A DNA stretch of 64,000 nt, from positions 1,704,001 to 1,768,000 of the forward strand of contig JAFMOC010000051.1 in NCBI GenBank assembly GCA_019802505.1, in the 5' to 3' direction. Every line of letters begins with the position of its first letter. Position 1 is the stretch's first letter. The notes below the pieces were generated by a model. The model did no database searches. It saw nothing but the letters and a program-made list of their open reading frames with translations, and was not told where the DNA came from. This DNA is from Corydoras sp. C115. Taxonomy: Eukaryota; Chordata; Actinopteri; Siluriformes; Callichthyidae. Of this stretch, positions 32,998-49,000 are shown piece after piece. The translations under genes and the position numbers were made by a program.

Positions 32998-33855
32998 AGT
33001 AGTGAATACGATTACAAAAATGACAGGAGACTGTAAGCCAGGCCGGGAAGTAGGATGAGTTTAAGTGGGAAAATGGAAGTGGTTGGACAAAGTCCAGCAT
33101 TCCTATACTACACAGAAACTGAGGAAACGCTCCACATCCTTCAGACGTACTTCACAAACTATTTCTTTTTTTTTTCATGAGTAATCTGAACTGCAGCTAA
33201 AGAAAACAACACATCGATATTTTAAATAACTATCCTCTAGCAGGAGTTTTTTCACCATTTATGAGAGAACATGCTTGTGGTTCCCTGGCCGCAGGAACAT
33301 CTGTCAGAGTTTGTGTCCAGTTCCTGATTTCCAGTCTCCTGCTCCCTAGAGAATCTGCAAGCTGGAGAGGGAGGAGATGGCAGAACCCCTAGATTGGTGG
33401 TTCTGGCCTCAAAATCCATAAGTATTTTTGGACTGTATTGCTCAAATGAGCTGGATATATTTTTCAGCCTATCTGTGTCGGTGCATAGTAGTCTTGCATC
33501 TCATATATTCACTTTGGTGAACTTCCTCTGGTTTTAAGATTATTGAATTGAGTAAACTCTCGTTTGTTGATGCCAATCGAACTTAAGAACATACAGTTTT
33601 ACAGGATTACACCCACAGTATGAGTTCAGTCTTTTTTTTCTTTTTTTAAAAAATATTAATATTAAGGAAATGGCTGATTATCAGACAGACAAATTTTTTG
33701 TCACAACAGATAAACTTATTTTTTTTGCCTTTGACCAACCTGTGTGTGCTCTTATTTAGTGGAAACACTTTCCATCTTTTTCTTGTTCCGTGTTTAAATT
33801 AAAACCTTGAAATGCACCCATTCAGTTCTTGTCTTCTTGATGCTCTCAGGAACTC
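32998..33855 (-). other. wnt1 3' flank / 3'UTR
   Basis: Follows the wnt1 stop on the minus strand. AT-rich with poly-T runs. No clear AATAAA was identified on the minus strand near the stop. Confidence 0.35.
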
Positions 33856-37541
<3,686 letters not shown>

Positions 37542-37828
37542 TGCACCTGCAGAGGGATAACGGATTACAGCTGACGTTTCCATTTACGAACAAATTTAAC
37601 AAGATTATTAGTAAAAAAAATGATGATAATAATAATAATAATAAGACGGAAAAACAACTAATTCCAAGCCAAGTGTTAAACAAGTTGAATAGGAACTTAA
37701 CTTTTTAATATAATAATAATAATAATAATAATAGCAATAATATTTTAGGACTAATATATAAAGCCTAATCGTTCGTCCAAACATACAAAATTATACATTT
37801 AGAAATTAGTATAAGGTATAAAATAAAC

Positions 37829-38122
37829 TTAATGTGGAGGCACGTACCACTTTACATTCCAGTGCGTAAAAACGCGTAAAGAAGCAGCCAATTTGTTATT
37901 TTTGCCTTCTTCAAAATTGTCCTTTGCGCTGACAGATTGAGGAGAACTTGATGTTGCTGGTGGTGACGATGACGACGACGATGATGATGATGATGATGGT
38001 GATGATGACGACGAGGACAGTAATGATGACGAAGGTGATGGTGATGCTGCTCCGCTCAGGTCCTCAGTGGTCCTCTCGCACACTTGATCCTCTCGGTGAG
38101 TGATAGGCGACACATTCTTCAC
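37829..38122 (-). other. Serine-rich 97-codon open frame upstream of wnt1
   Basis: It reads toward wnt1 on the same strand and ends about 290 bp before the wnt1 ATG. Its middle is a poly-serine run encoded by a GAC/GAT trinucleotide repeat. It could be an upstream ORF if the wnt1 5'UTR extends this far, or a chance frame over a microsatellite. No homologue is recognised. Confidence 0.2.
37955..38045. repeat. GAY trinucleotide repeat upstream of wnt1
   Basis: Imperfect array of GAC and GAT triplets with GGT interruptions, about 0.4-0.5 kb upstream of the wnt1 start codon. Confidence 0.85.
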
Positions 38123-38489
38123 TTATTGAGCTTCTATACGAGATGAACAAAAAAGTGGGATTTGCTGCTCTCATCTCTTTCACTTTTCTTCCTCCTCCCT
38201 CCCTCCTTTGAACAAGGCACTGAAAAGATGGATAGGTTAATTCTCCTCATAGGCACCGGTGAATGAAAAAAGAAAGTGTGGGAATGGGAAGCGGAGGACG
38301 TAGAAAGACGCGCGCGTTGCCAACCGCGTACCATTCGGTAAATCCGCAGGTAGATCCAGCCAGGGCTCCTGTGGTGCGTGCAGGGGAAGAACGGGGCAAT
38401 TGGTTCCCGTTTGATTCTGCACCTTCCATTTGCAACTTAGCAGGATTTATTCCAGCAGCAGGGTAAAGTCTATGTGTGCAGCAGTGGGT

Positions 38490-38550
38490 GTACCGCATCT
38501 CTCTCTCTCTCCCCCCTCTCTCTCTCTCCCTCTCTCTCTCTCCCTCTCCA
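38490..38550. repeat. CT-rich tract
   Basis: CTCTCT runs broken by CCC, about 1 kb upstream of wnt1. GA-rich on the wnt1 sense strand. Confidence 0.8.
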
Positions 38551-41500
38551 GTACAGTAAAAGCGCAATATGAACCATCTAATCTGGCCCGTTTTTGCCCA
38601 CACTGTTTGGATTACTCCCTCAAACCGCGTCCCTCCCTCTCTCACGCTCAGAAAGTTTTCATGCAGTCCTGCTGAACTCCAGCTAACGCGCATCAGAGTA
38701 ATGAATGTTATAATTCAGCTCCAGCGCCCTTATGGAAATTCATGTTTTGTTTTCAGTAGCTAACAAATTTTGGGCGAGCGAGAGGTAAATCATGGTAAAC
38801 CCCGATTGCCTTCACAGTTCATCAGCCTCCGAATATTTTTCTACACATTTATCGAAAGTTTGGGGTGAACGCTTTTATGAGCTGCTGCGAGGGGCACGCG
38901 CGAAAGGGCGGTTGTTTTAGGAAGATGGATGATAGGACTTTGGATAAAGGTTTGAGGGGTGACACAAAACTAGAGGAAGGAACTAAAGTAGAGATATAAC
39001 TTTCAACATCTGGAGTGCAGACGTTCCTCCGGCGCATATGGCCACCGACGCTATGGCAGCAGTCAAGACACCGCTGGATATATCGAATTTTTTTTTTTTT
39101 TTTTTTTTTGCTTTAAAAACAAGCCCCGGGGAAACGTTTTAGTGCAAAAATATTATGCTCCCAAATGCCAGTGTCTCCCTTTACATTCTTCAGAGCAGCC
39201 TCTCAGAGCGACCTAAAATGCGGCGTGCGTGTGAGCATCCTCAGTGGGTTGAGTTCAGTGTTCAGTTCGGACCATGTGGATTTATTTAAACACCTTAAGT
39301 GTTAATTCACCAGCCTGTAGACTTTGGGGTGCCGGCCTTAACGTCGCGATGAGCAGTTTAGCGTCATATGGCGCACGTGGAATTCATTTCGACGTCGTGG
39401 AGGGTTTGGGGAGCTGCAATTTATCAAGGCCTAGTGTTCTAAGCGTGACTTAATAAATTCTGCAATATACAGCTGCGTCGTTTAATAAAAGCTGAGGAGT
39501 TTTATTGTCTGCTGTCAGCATACTCGGAGCCTCCTGATGAATCTTGGGGCGGTGAATCGAGCAAATGCGCTCCGACAAAGCAGGCGCACTTTAGCGCACA
39601 ACCTGCGCCTCGGCCGGCCGCTCGGCGCGCAGTGCGCACAGCCCGCAAACCCGCAAACCCGCGCTTTCTCTGAAGATCTGCCCCAAATGACTAACTGAAG
39701 GAAATGTTCTTTTTATGTTGGGGGGGTGTTTCATTCCTCTCTTCACTCTCAGCTCTTGAAGGTTTTAGACTGGTTTCCTGGTGCACTCATGCGACTCGGA
39801 GCAGATTAGTGACAATCCGGTTAAAAGGATAGATGCCTTTTATACACAAATCAACTTCAAATCACTTTTTAAGCCACTTAGAATTTACACGCCGTGGCAA
39901 AAAAATGCTAATGCACTTTTCATTACTGAAGATTAGGGAATGAAACAGAGGAGATTAGACGACGAATTGTCAGTGTTCCTTGTTCATAGTAGTTACAGGC
40001 GGTTTTAACTTAATTTTATTAAATTAATCCGGCTAGTCCAGAGCTTAGGTTCACATTGGGGAAAATAAGCCGATTTCTGTGTTCTATCGTGATCTATGTG
40101 CTCTCAACATAAAGACTCGCTATTAGTCTTTGTAACAATTTAAGGTTATGAAAATAAAGTAACGATGGGTTGCCGTGCTTTAAAAACGCTGCATTTTATC
40201 ACACATCTATGAAAATAGTTGTGCCTATAACATTTTATGTAGAAGCTACACCTAAAATATTCTGTAAATTAATAGGCTACTAATTGTTTTCATATAGACT
40301 GAAGGCCTATTGAATTAAATAAGATTTTTATGTGTAAATAAAATCAATTTAAAACAGGAAACACCACAAAAACAAAAAAAAGGTATTTAAAATGAATTAA
40401 TTGTCGCTTAGAATTTGATTTCGAAAATTGTTTCAACGTAAACGAATCGATTAATACAGCCATGTAGTAAACCTATATGGTTTATCTGTTTTTTTATTTA
40501 AGGTTTATTTCTATTTAAGGTTTCGTATGACTTTTTATGACTATTAGATTAGTCAATTTAACGATTTGACTTGTTTTACCATGTTTTACTCCCCACTTGT
40601 TGCTCCTTCTTTCAGCTGAGTGCAGCCATGGCACGTTTTTTTTTGTCTGTTTTGTTTAAATGCCCAGCTCACATGGGAAACATCATCCGAGACGAGCGTT
40701 CGTCTGATTTTCATAACGTAAAGAACGAGTGGGATGATGCTGTGGATCATGTTTGGAACGTTAAGGTGCATTCGGGTTTTTGTGAGCGCTTTGCAGGTGG
40801 CCACCTGATCGGAATTAAAGTCATAGTGAAGAATAAACATGAAAAGTGCAGTCTGTAGGTTTATTTTTTTTTTTTTATTGAGAGGTTCGGGTCTGTAAGA
40901 CTACCTGCTATTAAAACTAATCAGAACTGTGCGTGCGTGTGTGCGCGTGCTGGACTGACACATCGGTCACTTATTGTTTGCAGAAGTGCGCGCCTGCCTG
41001 CTGCTCTGCGCTTCCAAAAACCCTAATCACTGAATAAAAATTAAAAGATCCATGTTAAGATGCTGTAATAAATACATAAATTAATAGTGTTTTTTTTTCC
41101 AAAAAAAAAAAAAAAAAAAAACACAGTCTTGTATAATAGCATCCTCGTACCTTCACAAGTGCACTGCTTTTTAATTAGGATGCTATATCCATTAAAAGAA
41201 CACTGTGGTTCAGTAATTACCATCATGGGGTACATTAGTGTCAATTGTTCTCTGGGGAACAAAAGTTGACTCCTTTTGATTTGACATGAGCTCTGAAATG
41301 ATGCAGCATTCCCACCATAAATATGTGCAGCACTTAAAGACTCACCCTTAAATCCACTAAATATTTAATTCCAAATAATATTATTTGCTTTATGAGACAG
41401 AATGTTTTTTTCCCTTTAACGAACGCCAGGCATTAATCTTATATCTGTATGATGATATTAACAGCGTTCAGCAAACAAATACAATTCGTTTCTTAGTCGA

Positions 41501-42316
41501 TTCAATTTACAACACTTTATAAACCCCCCCATAAAATTGCATCATTGATTCCAATCTAATAAAAAAAAACTAGGTTAACTGTGATTATCTCGTGCTAGAA
41601 TTAAAAAAATGGATTAACTGCTGTGAAAAAGAATTTAGCTATACCACTAAAATCATTTTCTTTAAGAAGCCTTCTGGAATTTCTATGTTTTCTTAAAGAT
41701 AATTGTGGTTAACCTAATGATGCCTGATATTATAGCTCACCGAGACTGCAGTATAATTACAGAGCAACAAAAATAAACTGGTTTATCTCAAAGCTCTGAC
41801 GGATTTGGGTTTATATTCGGCTCTGTTGGCTAAATTCAGAATAACAGCTGTTCGTCATAATGATTAATTCACAGCAAAATCCCCGATGCGCACTGAACAC
41901 CTACTGTTTTCATTTGTGTTAATCTCTGTGTTAATTCAGTCGTGGCGCCCGTGGGTCACTCTCTCTCACTCTCTCACGTCTTAAACGAAGGAAAGCGAAC
42001 AAAGACCTCGCCTAGAATAAAGATTCGCTACGAAAAAAAATCATTAACGCATCTGAATTCCTTCCTAAACAGTGTAATCGGATCCTTTCACGAGTTCAGT
42101 GTAATGCTGTGGAAACAGACGCCCACCCGTGTCTGCGCCCCCGACCCTCCTCCTCCTCTTCCTCCTTTCCAGGGCAATGCGCTCCTTTAACTCATCTCAG
42201 CTCCTGATCGTAGTATCAGCTCCGCTTTTCTTCTATAATCCTTTTTAATTCCGTATACTTAAAGCGAATTATCTGCCCGGCGTTTTAATGTCCCGTCAGG
42301 AAACGCGCTTCCCGCC

Positions 42317-43001
42317 ATGGCACTGTCTCAAAAAGCCGCTTTGGGCCGAACGCTGATGCTGGCCGCCGCGCTGCTCTCACCTGCCCTCACGTAAGTGCTA
42401 AGGATGGAGCTCGGGGTTTGCACGCCTGCATGCATCTCACACTGCCATGCCTCTCAGGAAGGCAACTCCCGACTCTGCGTCTGATGGGATGCTTATCTTA
42501 CATTTTTTCACTATCATAATTTGCTCGCTAAACTCTCTCATCATATTCTTCAGTTCAAACTGTTTGCAGATATTTTGACAAAGTTGTGCGTTTTTTTCCA
42601 GATGACGCTGTTCCTATTGCGCAATATTGCCTTCTCAGTGTTTTAAAAATGTTCCTTATACCTCTGAAGGGTGTTGACAATCCCCAAGGCTTGTGATCGC
42701 AATACATAATAGTGATAGTTACATCATCCTGAATTTGCTTTTATATAACCCCATGTTAAAACAACATTAACATTTAACTTTAGTTTGAAACTGGAGAGGA
42801 ACCTTAAAATTAGTCTGAGCCTCGTTTTAAAGGTTCCTCGATAAAAGAATCTTCAGAAGTTTATTTACTGATCTTGTTGTTTCGACAGTGACCTCAATAA
42901 ATGTTTAAGGATTTAAAAAAAAAGAACTCATTATTCATGTGCTTTATGCTCAGCCATGCTTCATCCAGCTTTGTTTCAGCCATACTAGACAACCATCTCG
43001 A

Positions 43002-43033
<32 letters not shown>

Positions 43034-46000
43034 GACTAATCAAAACCAGTAATTCATATGCCAGTGAAAAGTGTTCTAAAATATCCTTTGTAATGCCCCA
43101 GCCTTTACTCTGTCTGGGGAGCTGCAGGAGAAGGCAACACAAGGTGAAGGTCACTAATAATTGCTTTTGAATGGTTCCAATTTTGCCCAGAATGTCACTA
43201 ACTCCAGCCGCATAACTTGCCTGTTTAACATGTGCTGTGTACACGTGCAGAAAAAAAGGACTAAAGCAAAGTGTTTAACTAAACATCATACTTCTGCATG
43301 TGATATGTTTTATAAAACCTTTAAAAAGTCCTCAGAAATTCTGGTACACATAAAAAAATCAACTCTAGAAACAAAAGCACTTAAAACAGATGCATTTTAA
43401 GTGTTAACAAACTATAAACTAATATAAAGAACAAGAAATAAACAGAATGCAAAACATTGCAATTTGAAGGGTTTTTAAATGAACAGAGCCATTAACTGAA
43501 ATTAACATATAGAAATTAAAAGTGCCCACAAGTGAAACATGGACTTTTAATCAAATAAAGTGAATATAAAAAATACAAAATGCTTTTGCAATTGTTAGAT
43601 CATTGATTAATACCAAACTGTACTTAAGTTATGAGGAGAAGTGGATCGCACACCTGTGCACAGAACACTGTTTGAACTTTTTACTGTGCACAGGTGTGAA
43701 TTCCGATTCGACTCATAATTGAATTACAGTTAATGGTTTATTAATGAACAACAGAGTCAGTGAGTATCCAACGCTCTATTTCACCAAAAGAAATGAAATA
43801 ATTAGAGCAAAATAAAGTGTTTTGCTGGTTTGTTTGGTTACATGTAAAGCAGCAAACACATTCTGTAAATTTAATTTAGTATAAAACATAACATTGACAC
43901 ATTAGAACTCAAAATTAAGTAAAGGTTTGTGATGCTGTGGGCCTGATTTCTTATAACTGACCTGAAATCTTTTTTAAAAGTTGAATAAATACCAAAAAGA
44001 TTTAAAGATAACTAATTCTAATAATAACTAAATCTAATGAAAGACTCACAACATGTATATGATGGTGCTGTATTGGTGCCCTGTCCTGTGGGTGTCTACC
44101 CAGTGCCCAAAACATTCTCCCCTGGATGGATATCCATCCCCCGTGACCTTAGTCCCCAGTATAGGATTAAGAGGAAGAAATTCAGATGAAGCATTAGTTA
44201 TATCAATCCAAATCTTTCCATTTCAAGTTTCTAATCAATTTTTTTTTATTTCTTGTAACATTATTTAATTTTTACAAACAACATTCTGGAGTCGGGAAGT
44301 GATCAGCATCAAAATAAAGCAGCATAAAAAGTAATATGAGAGCTTAATTTTCAAAATGCCGAGTTTCTTATCTCTTACTAAACATCTGCAGATCGCTTAG
44401 GACTTTCCTGCAGCTTAGGGAAAACAAGGAATATAAGTTCTTTGGGTCTCGTAATTAGATTACAATGCACTGAGGATGACACAACTGTGATGCATGATTG
44501 AAGCGTCTTTCTTTTTTATAAAAAATGTTCCGGCCAACTTAACCAGAGCAAATGGTCAACAGTTTAGGAATGAGAAAATGGGCCTTTCTCAAAATATGGT
44601 CTAGTTTAACGAAGTTTGATGATTTTCGATAAGCCATATCCAGATGTGAGGGGGGGGGGGGCAGAATCATAATAGTAAATGTTCAGCAGTGCCATGTTGA
44701 ATGCATTGCTCGCCCAACCATAAGGATGCGCCTGGGTTGGTCTGTGTAATCAATGCCTTTCTCTTTCTTCCAGTGTGCTGTGCAATGACATTCTCGGCCT
44801 GAAGGTGGCAGGAGATCCAGTACTGACTCCTAATGCCGTGTGTTTACGACTGGCGGGCCTGAGTAAGCGGCAGATGCGGTTGTGTGTGCGCAGCCCCGCT
44901 GTCACTGCCTCCGCCCTGCAGGGGATACAGGTGGCTATTCATGAATGCCAGCATCAGCTCAGAGACCAGAGGTGGAACTGTTCCACACTGGAGACTAACG
45001 GCAGAGTCCCACCCCATGGTTCTATTCTCAACCGGGGTGAGTGATCAGTAAACACTGCACATGATGAAGTGATGGTGGGGTAGTGATTGCTCAAGAGTAT
45101 TAGTAAATATACTGTAGTATATTCTACAATAACACTGTACACAACACACTTAAATCCATCAGATCATTAATAGAGTCAGAAACTTGAGTCAGTACAGTTT
45201 GTAAACAAAATAAACACAATAATAATAATAATAATACCCAATCTGACAGTAATCTGAAGAAAATCGATTCCATGTATGGAACGTATAAAGATATTCTGTA
45301 CTGCAAACTTCTCATCTCATTATCTTCTGCTTAATCTGCTAATAGGGTCATGGGGGAGGGGTGGTTTACATGCTCATCCAAGGACCCACATCTGTGACAT
45401 CAGTGGATCTGAAATTTGAACCCATCCATCCATCCACCATCTTCCGCTTTATCCTCTACATCCTCTACTAGTGACGTTGGGCGCCAATCTATAGCTGGGC
45501 ACTCACTCACTCACACACGCAGACACACTCTATATGGGGCAATTTGGAGAATTCCATTGACCTTGATCCATGTTTTTGGACTGTGGGAGGAAACGGGAGA
45601 ACCCAGAGGAAACCCACGTGGACACGGGGAGAACGAACCGGGGATTCGAACCGGGAATCCCAAGCGCTGAGAGGCCAACGTGCTAACCACTAAGCCACCG
45701 TGCCTCCTGGGATTTGATCCCACAACCTTCCAATTGACAGCCCAACACCTTAACCACTGAACTAACACATCCGCAGACACAGGGAGAACATGGAAACTCC
45801 ACCCAGATTGGAATTTAAACCTGTATCTCCAGCGCTGAGAGGCGGATGTGCTCATCACAAAGCCACCATGCCATGTGCATTGCACACTTACTTTTTATTT
45901 ATTTTTACTGCAAAATACTCATGCTATGTTGGCGACATGAAGGTGCCCGGATATCACATTTCATGAATCGCAATACAATTTCACACAAAAGTTTGGATAT

Positions 46001-49000
46001 AGTTTGTAGATTTTTTTTTTTCTGAGATGTTTCTCCTCCATTTGCTCCATGACTGATGGGATAGATTAAGAAAACTGATTAAAGAAAGGGGCTTAGTGGT
46101 TAGCACGTTCGCCTCTCAGCTCTAGGGATTCCTGGTTCGAATCCCCATCTGGGTGGAGTATCCATGTTCTCCCCGTGTCTGCGTGGGTTTCCTCCGGGTT
46201 CTCCGGTTTCCTCCCACAGTCCAAAAACATGGATCAAGTCAATTGAATTCTCAAAATTGCCCCATATAGAGTGTGTCTGTGTGAGTGAGTGTGTGCCCAG
46301 CGATGGATTGGCGCCCTGTCCTGGGTCTATCTGCCCAGCACCCGAGACGATGGGCATGGGGATGGGCATGGGGAACCCCACCACGACCCTAATAGAGGAT
46401 AAAGCGGGAGATAATAAATTAATGGATTAATGAATGAATGATTAAAGAAATACTATGTAGAGTTTATCGATGTTTATGTTAACATATCAACTCAATATTA
46501 AAATAGTAATCTTTGTAATTGGGGTAAATAAATGCAATTAGTTAGCATACTATATTTTGTACAGAGTTTTAGCAAACTGGGTTAATATGTATACACACAC
46601 ACATAATAACTAATATCCTCTCGATAACAGGTTTCAAAGAAAGTGCTTTTTCTCTGGCTCTGCTGGCTGCAGGTGTAGCACACTCTGTAGCGTCAGCCTG
46701 CAGTATGGGCAAACTGCGCAACTGTGACTGCGAAGCTAAGCGTCGGATCGACGACGACAAAATCCGCCTCAAGCTGACTCAGCTGCAGCTGCAGACTCTG
46801 CAAAGGAATGGGCTCAGTTTAGAACCCGTCGGCGAGCCCACACCTGGATTTAAAACCAACCACAGCAGACTGCAGACTTACCTGCACTCGTCTCACCCCG
46901 CCACCCTCCTGAAACCTCTGCCTGAAGAAATCACTTCACTGCAGGAGACCTGGGAATGGGGGGGGTGCAGTCACGACGCCCGCTTCGGTGTCCGCTTTTC
47001 TAGGGATTGGCTGGATTCTAGAGTTTCGTCTCGGGATATACACGCCCGGATGAGGATGCACAACAACCGAGTTGGCCGGCAGGTACGGTGTGGCCTTGGT
47101 TTGGGTGTAAAGGATTTCATTAGCGTTGTCTTTTAGTTCTAAAATGTGTCATATGTTTACTGACGGGGCGGCACGATGGCTTAGTGGTCAGCACGTTCGC
47201 CTCTCAGCGCTAGGGATTCCCGGTTCGAATCCCCATCTGGGTGGAGTTTCCATGCTCTCCCCGTGTCCGCGTGGGTTTCCTCCGGGTTCTCCGGTTTCCT
47301 CCCACAGTCCAAAAACATGGATCAAGTCAATTGAATTCTTCAAATTGCCCCATATAGAGTGTGTGTTTGTGAGTGAGTGTGTGCCCAGTGATGGATTGGC
47401 GCCCTGTCCTGGATCTATCTGCCCAGCGCCCGAAACGTTCTCCCCTGGATGGGCATGGGGAACCCCACCGCGACCCTAATAGAGGATAAAGCGGGAGGTA
47501 ATGAATGAATGAATGAATGTTTACTGACGGGGCGGCACGGTGGCTTAGTGGTCAGCACGTTCGCCTCTCAGCACTAGGGATTCCCGGTTCGAATCCCAAT
47601 CTGGGTGGCGTTTCCATGTTCTCCCCGTGGGTTTCCTCCGGGTTCTCCGGTTTCCTCCCACAGTCCAAAAACACGGATCAAGTCAATTGAATTCTCCAAC
47701 TTGCCCCATGCGATGGATTGGCGCCCTGTCCTGGGTGTATCTGCCCAGCGCCCGAAACGTTCTCCCCTGGATGAGCTTTATCCTCTATTGGGGAACGTTC
47801 CCCCCCCCCCCCCCCCGCGACCCTAATAGAGGATAAAGCGGAAGATAATGAATGAATGAATGAATGTTTACTGACTAGCAATAAGGGAACAGTGAGTAAT
47901 GTGATTGGCTCACAGCAAGAAGGTCTGGGTGGAGTTTGCATGTTCTCCTAAGACCTGGACACACAAGAGTGCTCTGTTTTTTTACTCCAGTGAATTGGAA
48001 ATTTCTACCTGCATAGGTGTAAATGAGTGTGGGAGTGTTTTTTGTAAATGTGCCTGCACTGCTATGCACCAGAAGCCTGTGTACTGTAGGCTGCCTTCAT
48101 GCTTGTCCCTGTGACCCTTGGAAGTGAATTTAGTAAACAGGATCCTTTAGGGATTTGTTATTGCTCAGCCTCCCAGTGTTATCCTAAAATTATTTCATAA
48201 AAATGGCTCCATTAGGGAAAAAATCTGCACCATTAAGGACAAAAGCAGAAAATACTTAAATAACTTTCTTCTCTAAAACTTGGGCGGCACGGTGGCTTAG
48301 TGGTTAGCATGTTCTCCTCTCAGCGCTAGGAATTCCCGGTTCGAATCCCCATCTGGGTGGAGTTTCCATGTTCTCCCCGTGTCTGCGTGGGTTTCCTCCG
48401 GGTTCTCCGGTTTCCTCCCACAGTCCAAAAACATGGATCAAGTCAATTGAATTCTCCAAATTGCCCCATATAGAGTGTGTATGTGTGAGTGAGTGTGTGA
48501 TCAGCGATGGATTGGCGCCCTGTCCTGGGTCTATCTGCCCAGCGCCCGAAACGTTCTCCCCTGGATGGGCATGGGGAACCCCACCGCGACCCTACTAGAG
48601 GATAAAGCGAAAGATAATGAATGAATGAATGAATATATAAAACGTATTTTATGTTGGTGCCTCAGGGCAACACTGGTGCTGGGTTAGATTTTTGGAGAGG
48701 GTTGCCTGGATCCTTTTCCTAGAATTTGTATGTTCTCCCGTGTCTGTGTGAGATTCCTATGGGAGCGTTGGTTTTCTTTTATGCTCCAAATACAAGTAAG
48801 TATGTTAAGTTAGGTGAATTGGAAATGAATTTAACTTTATCATTGTTTTTTTGTATTATTCTTAAATCAATGTTCTCTATTTTGTAAGTTGCTTGGAATA
48901 AAAGCGTCTGCTAAATGGAAATGTAATGTAAATCTAGCTCAGTCATGCTGCGCCGACTTATTATTATTTTTTGGCTACTGTATTATTATTTTTTGGTTTT

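Larger units (their letters stand above)
37542..42316. promoter_or_regulatory. Shared wnt1-wnt10b divergent intergenic region
   Basis: 4775 bp between the two start codons contain no recognisable SINE, LINE or DNA transposon, only short tandem repeats. GC-rich stretches near 39540-39670 and AT-rich blocks around 39830-40000 are complex unique sequence. The head-to-head arrangement is that of other vertebrates, so promoters and shared enhancers are expected here. An open frame at 40571-40858 has no recognisable homology. Confidence 0.6.

Noticed and set aside
40571..40858. 95-codon frame between wnt1 and wnt10b
   Set aside because: No recognisable domain, an antisense frame of similar length, and located in regulatory DNA. 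More likely non-coding.
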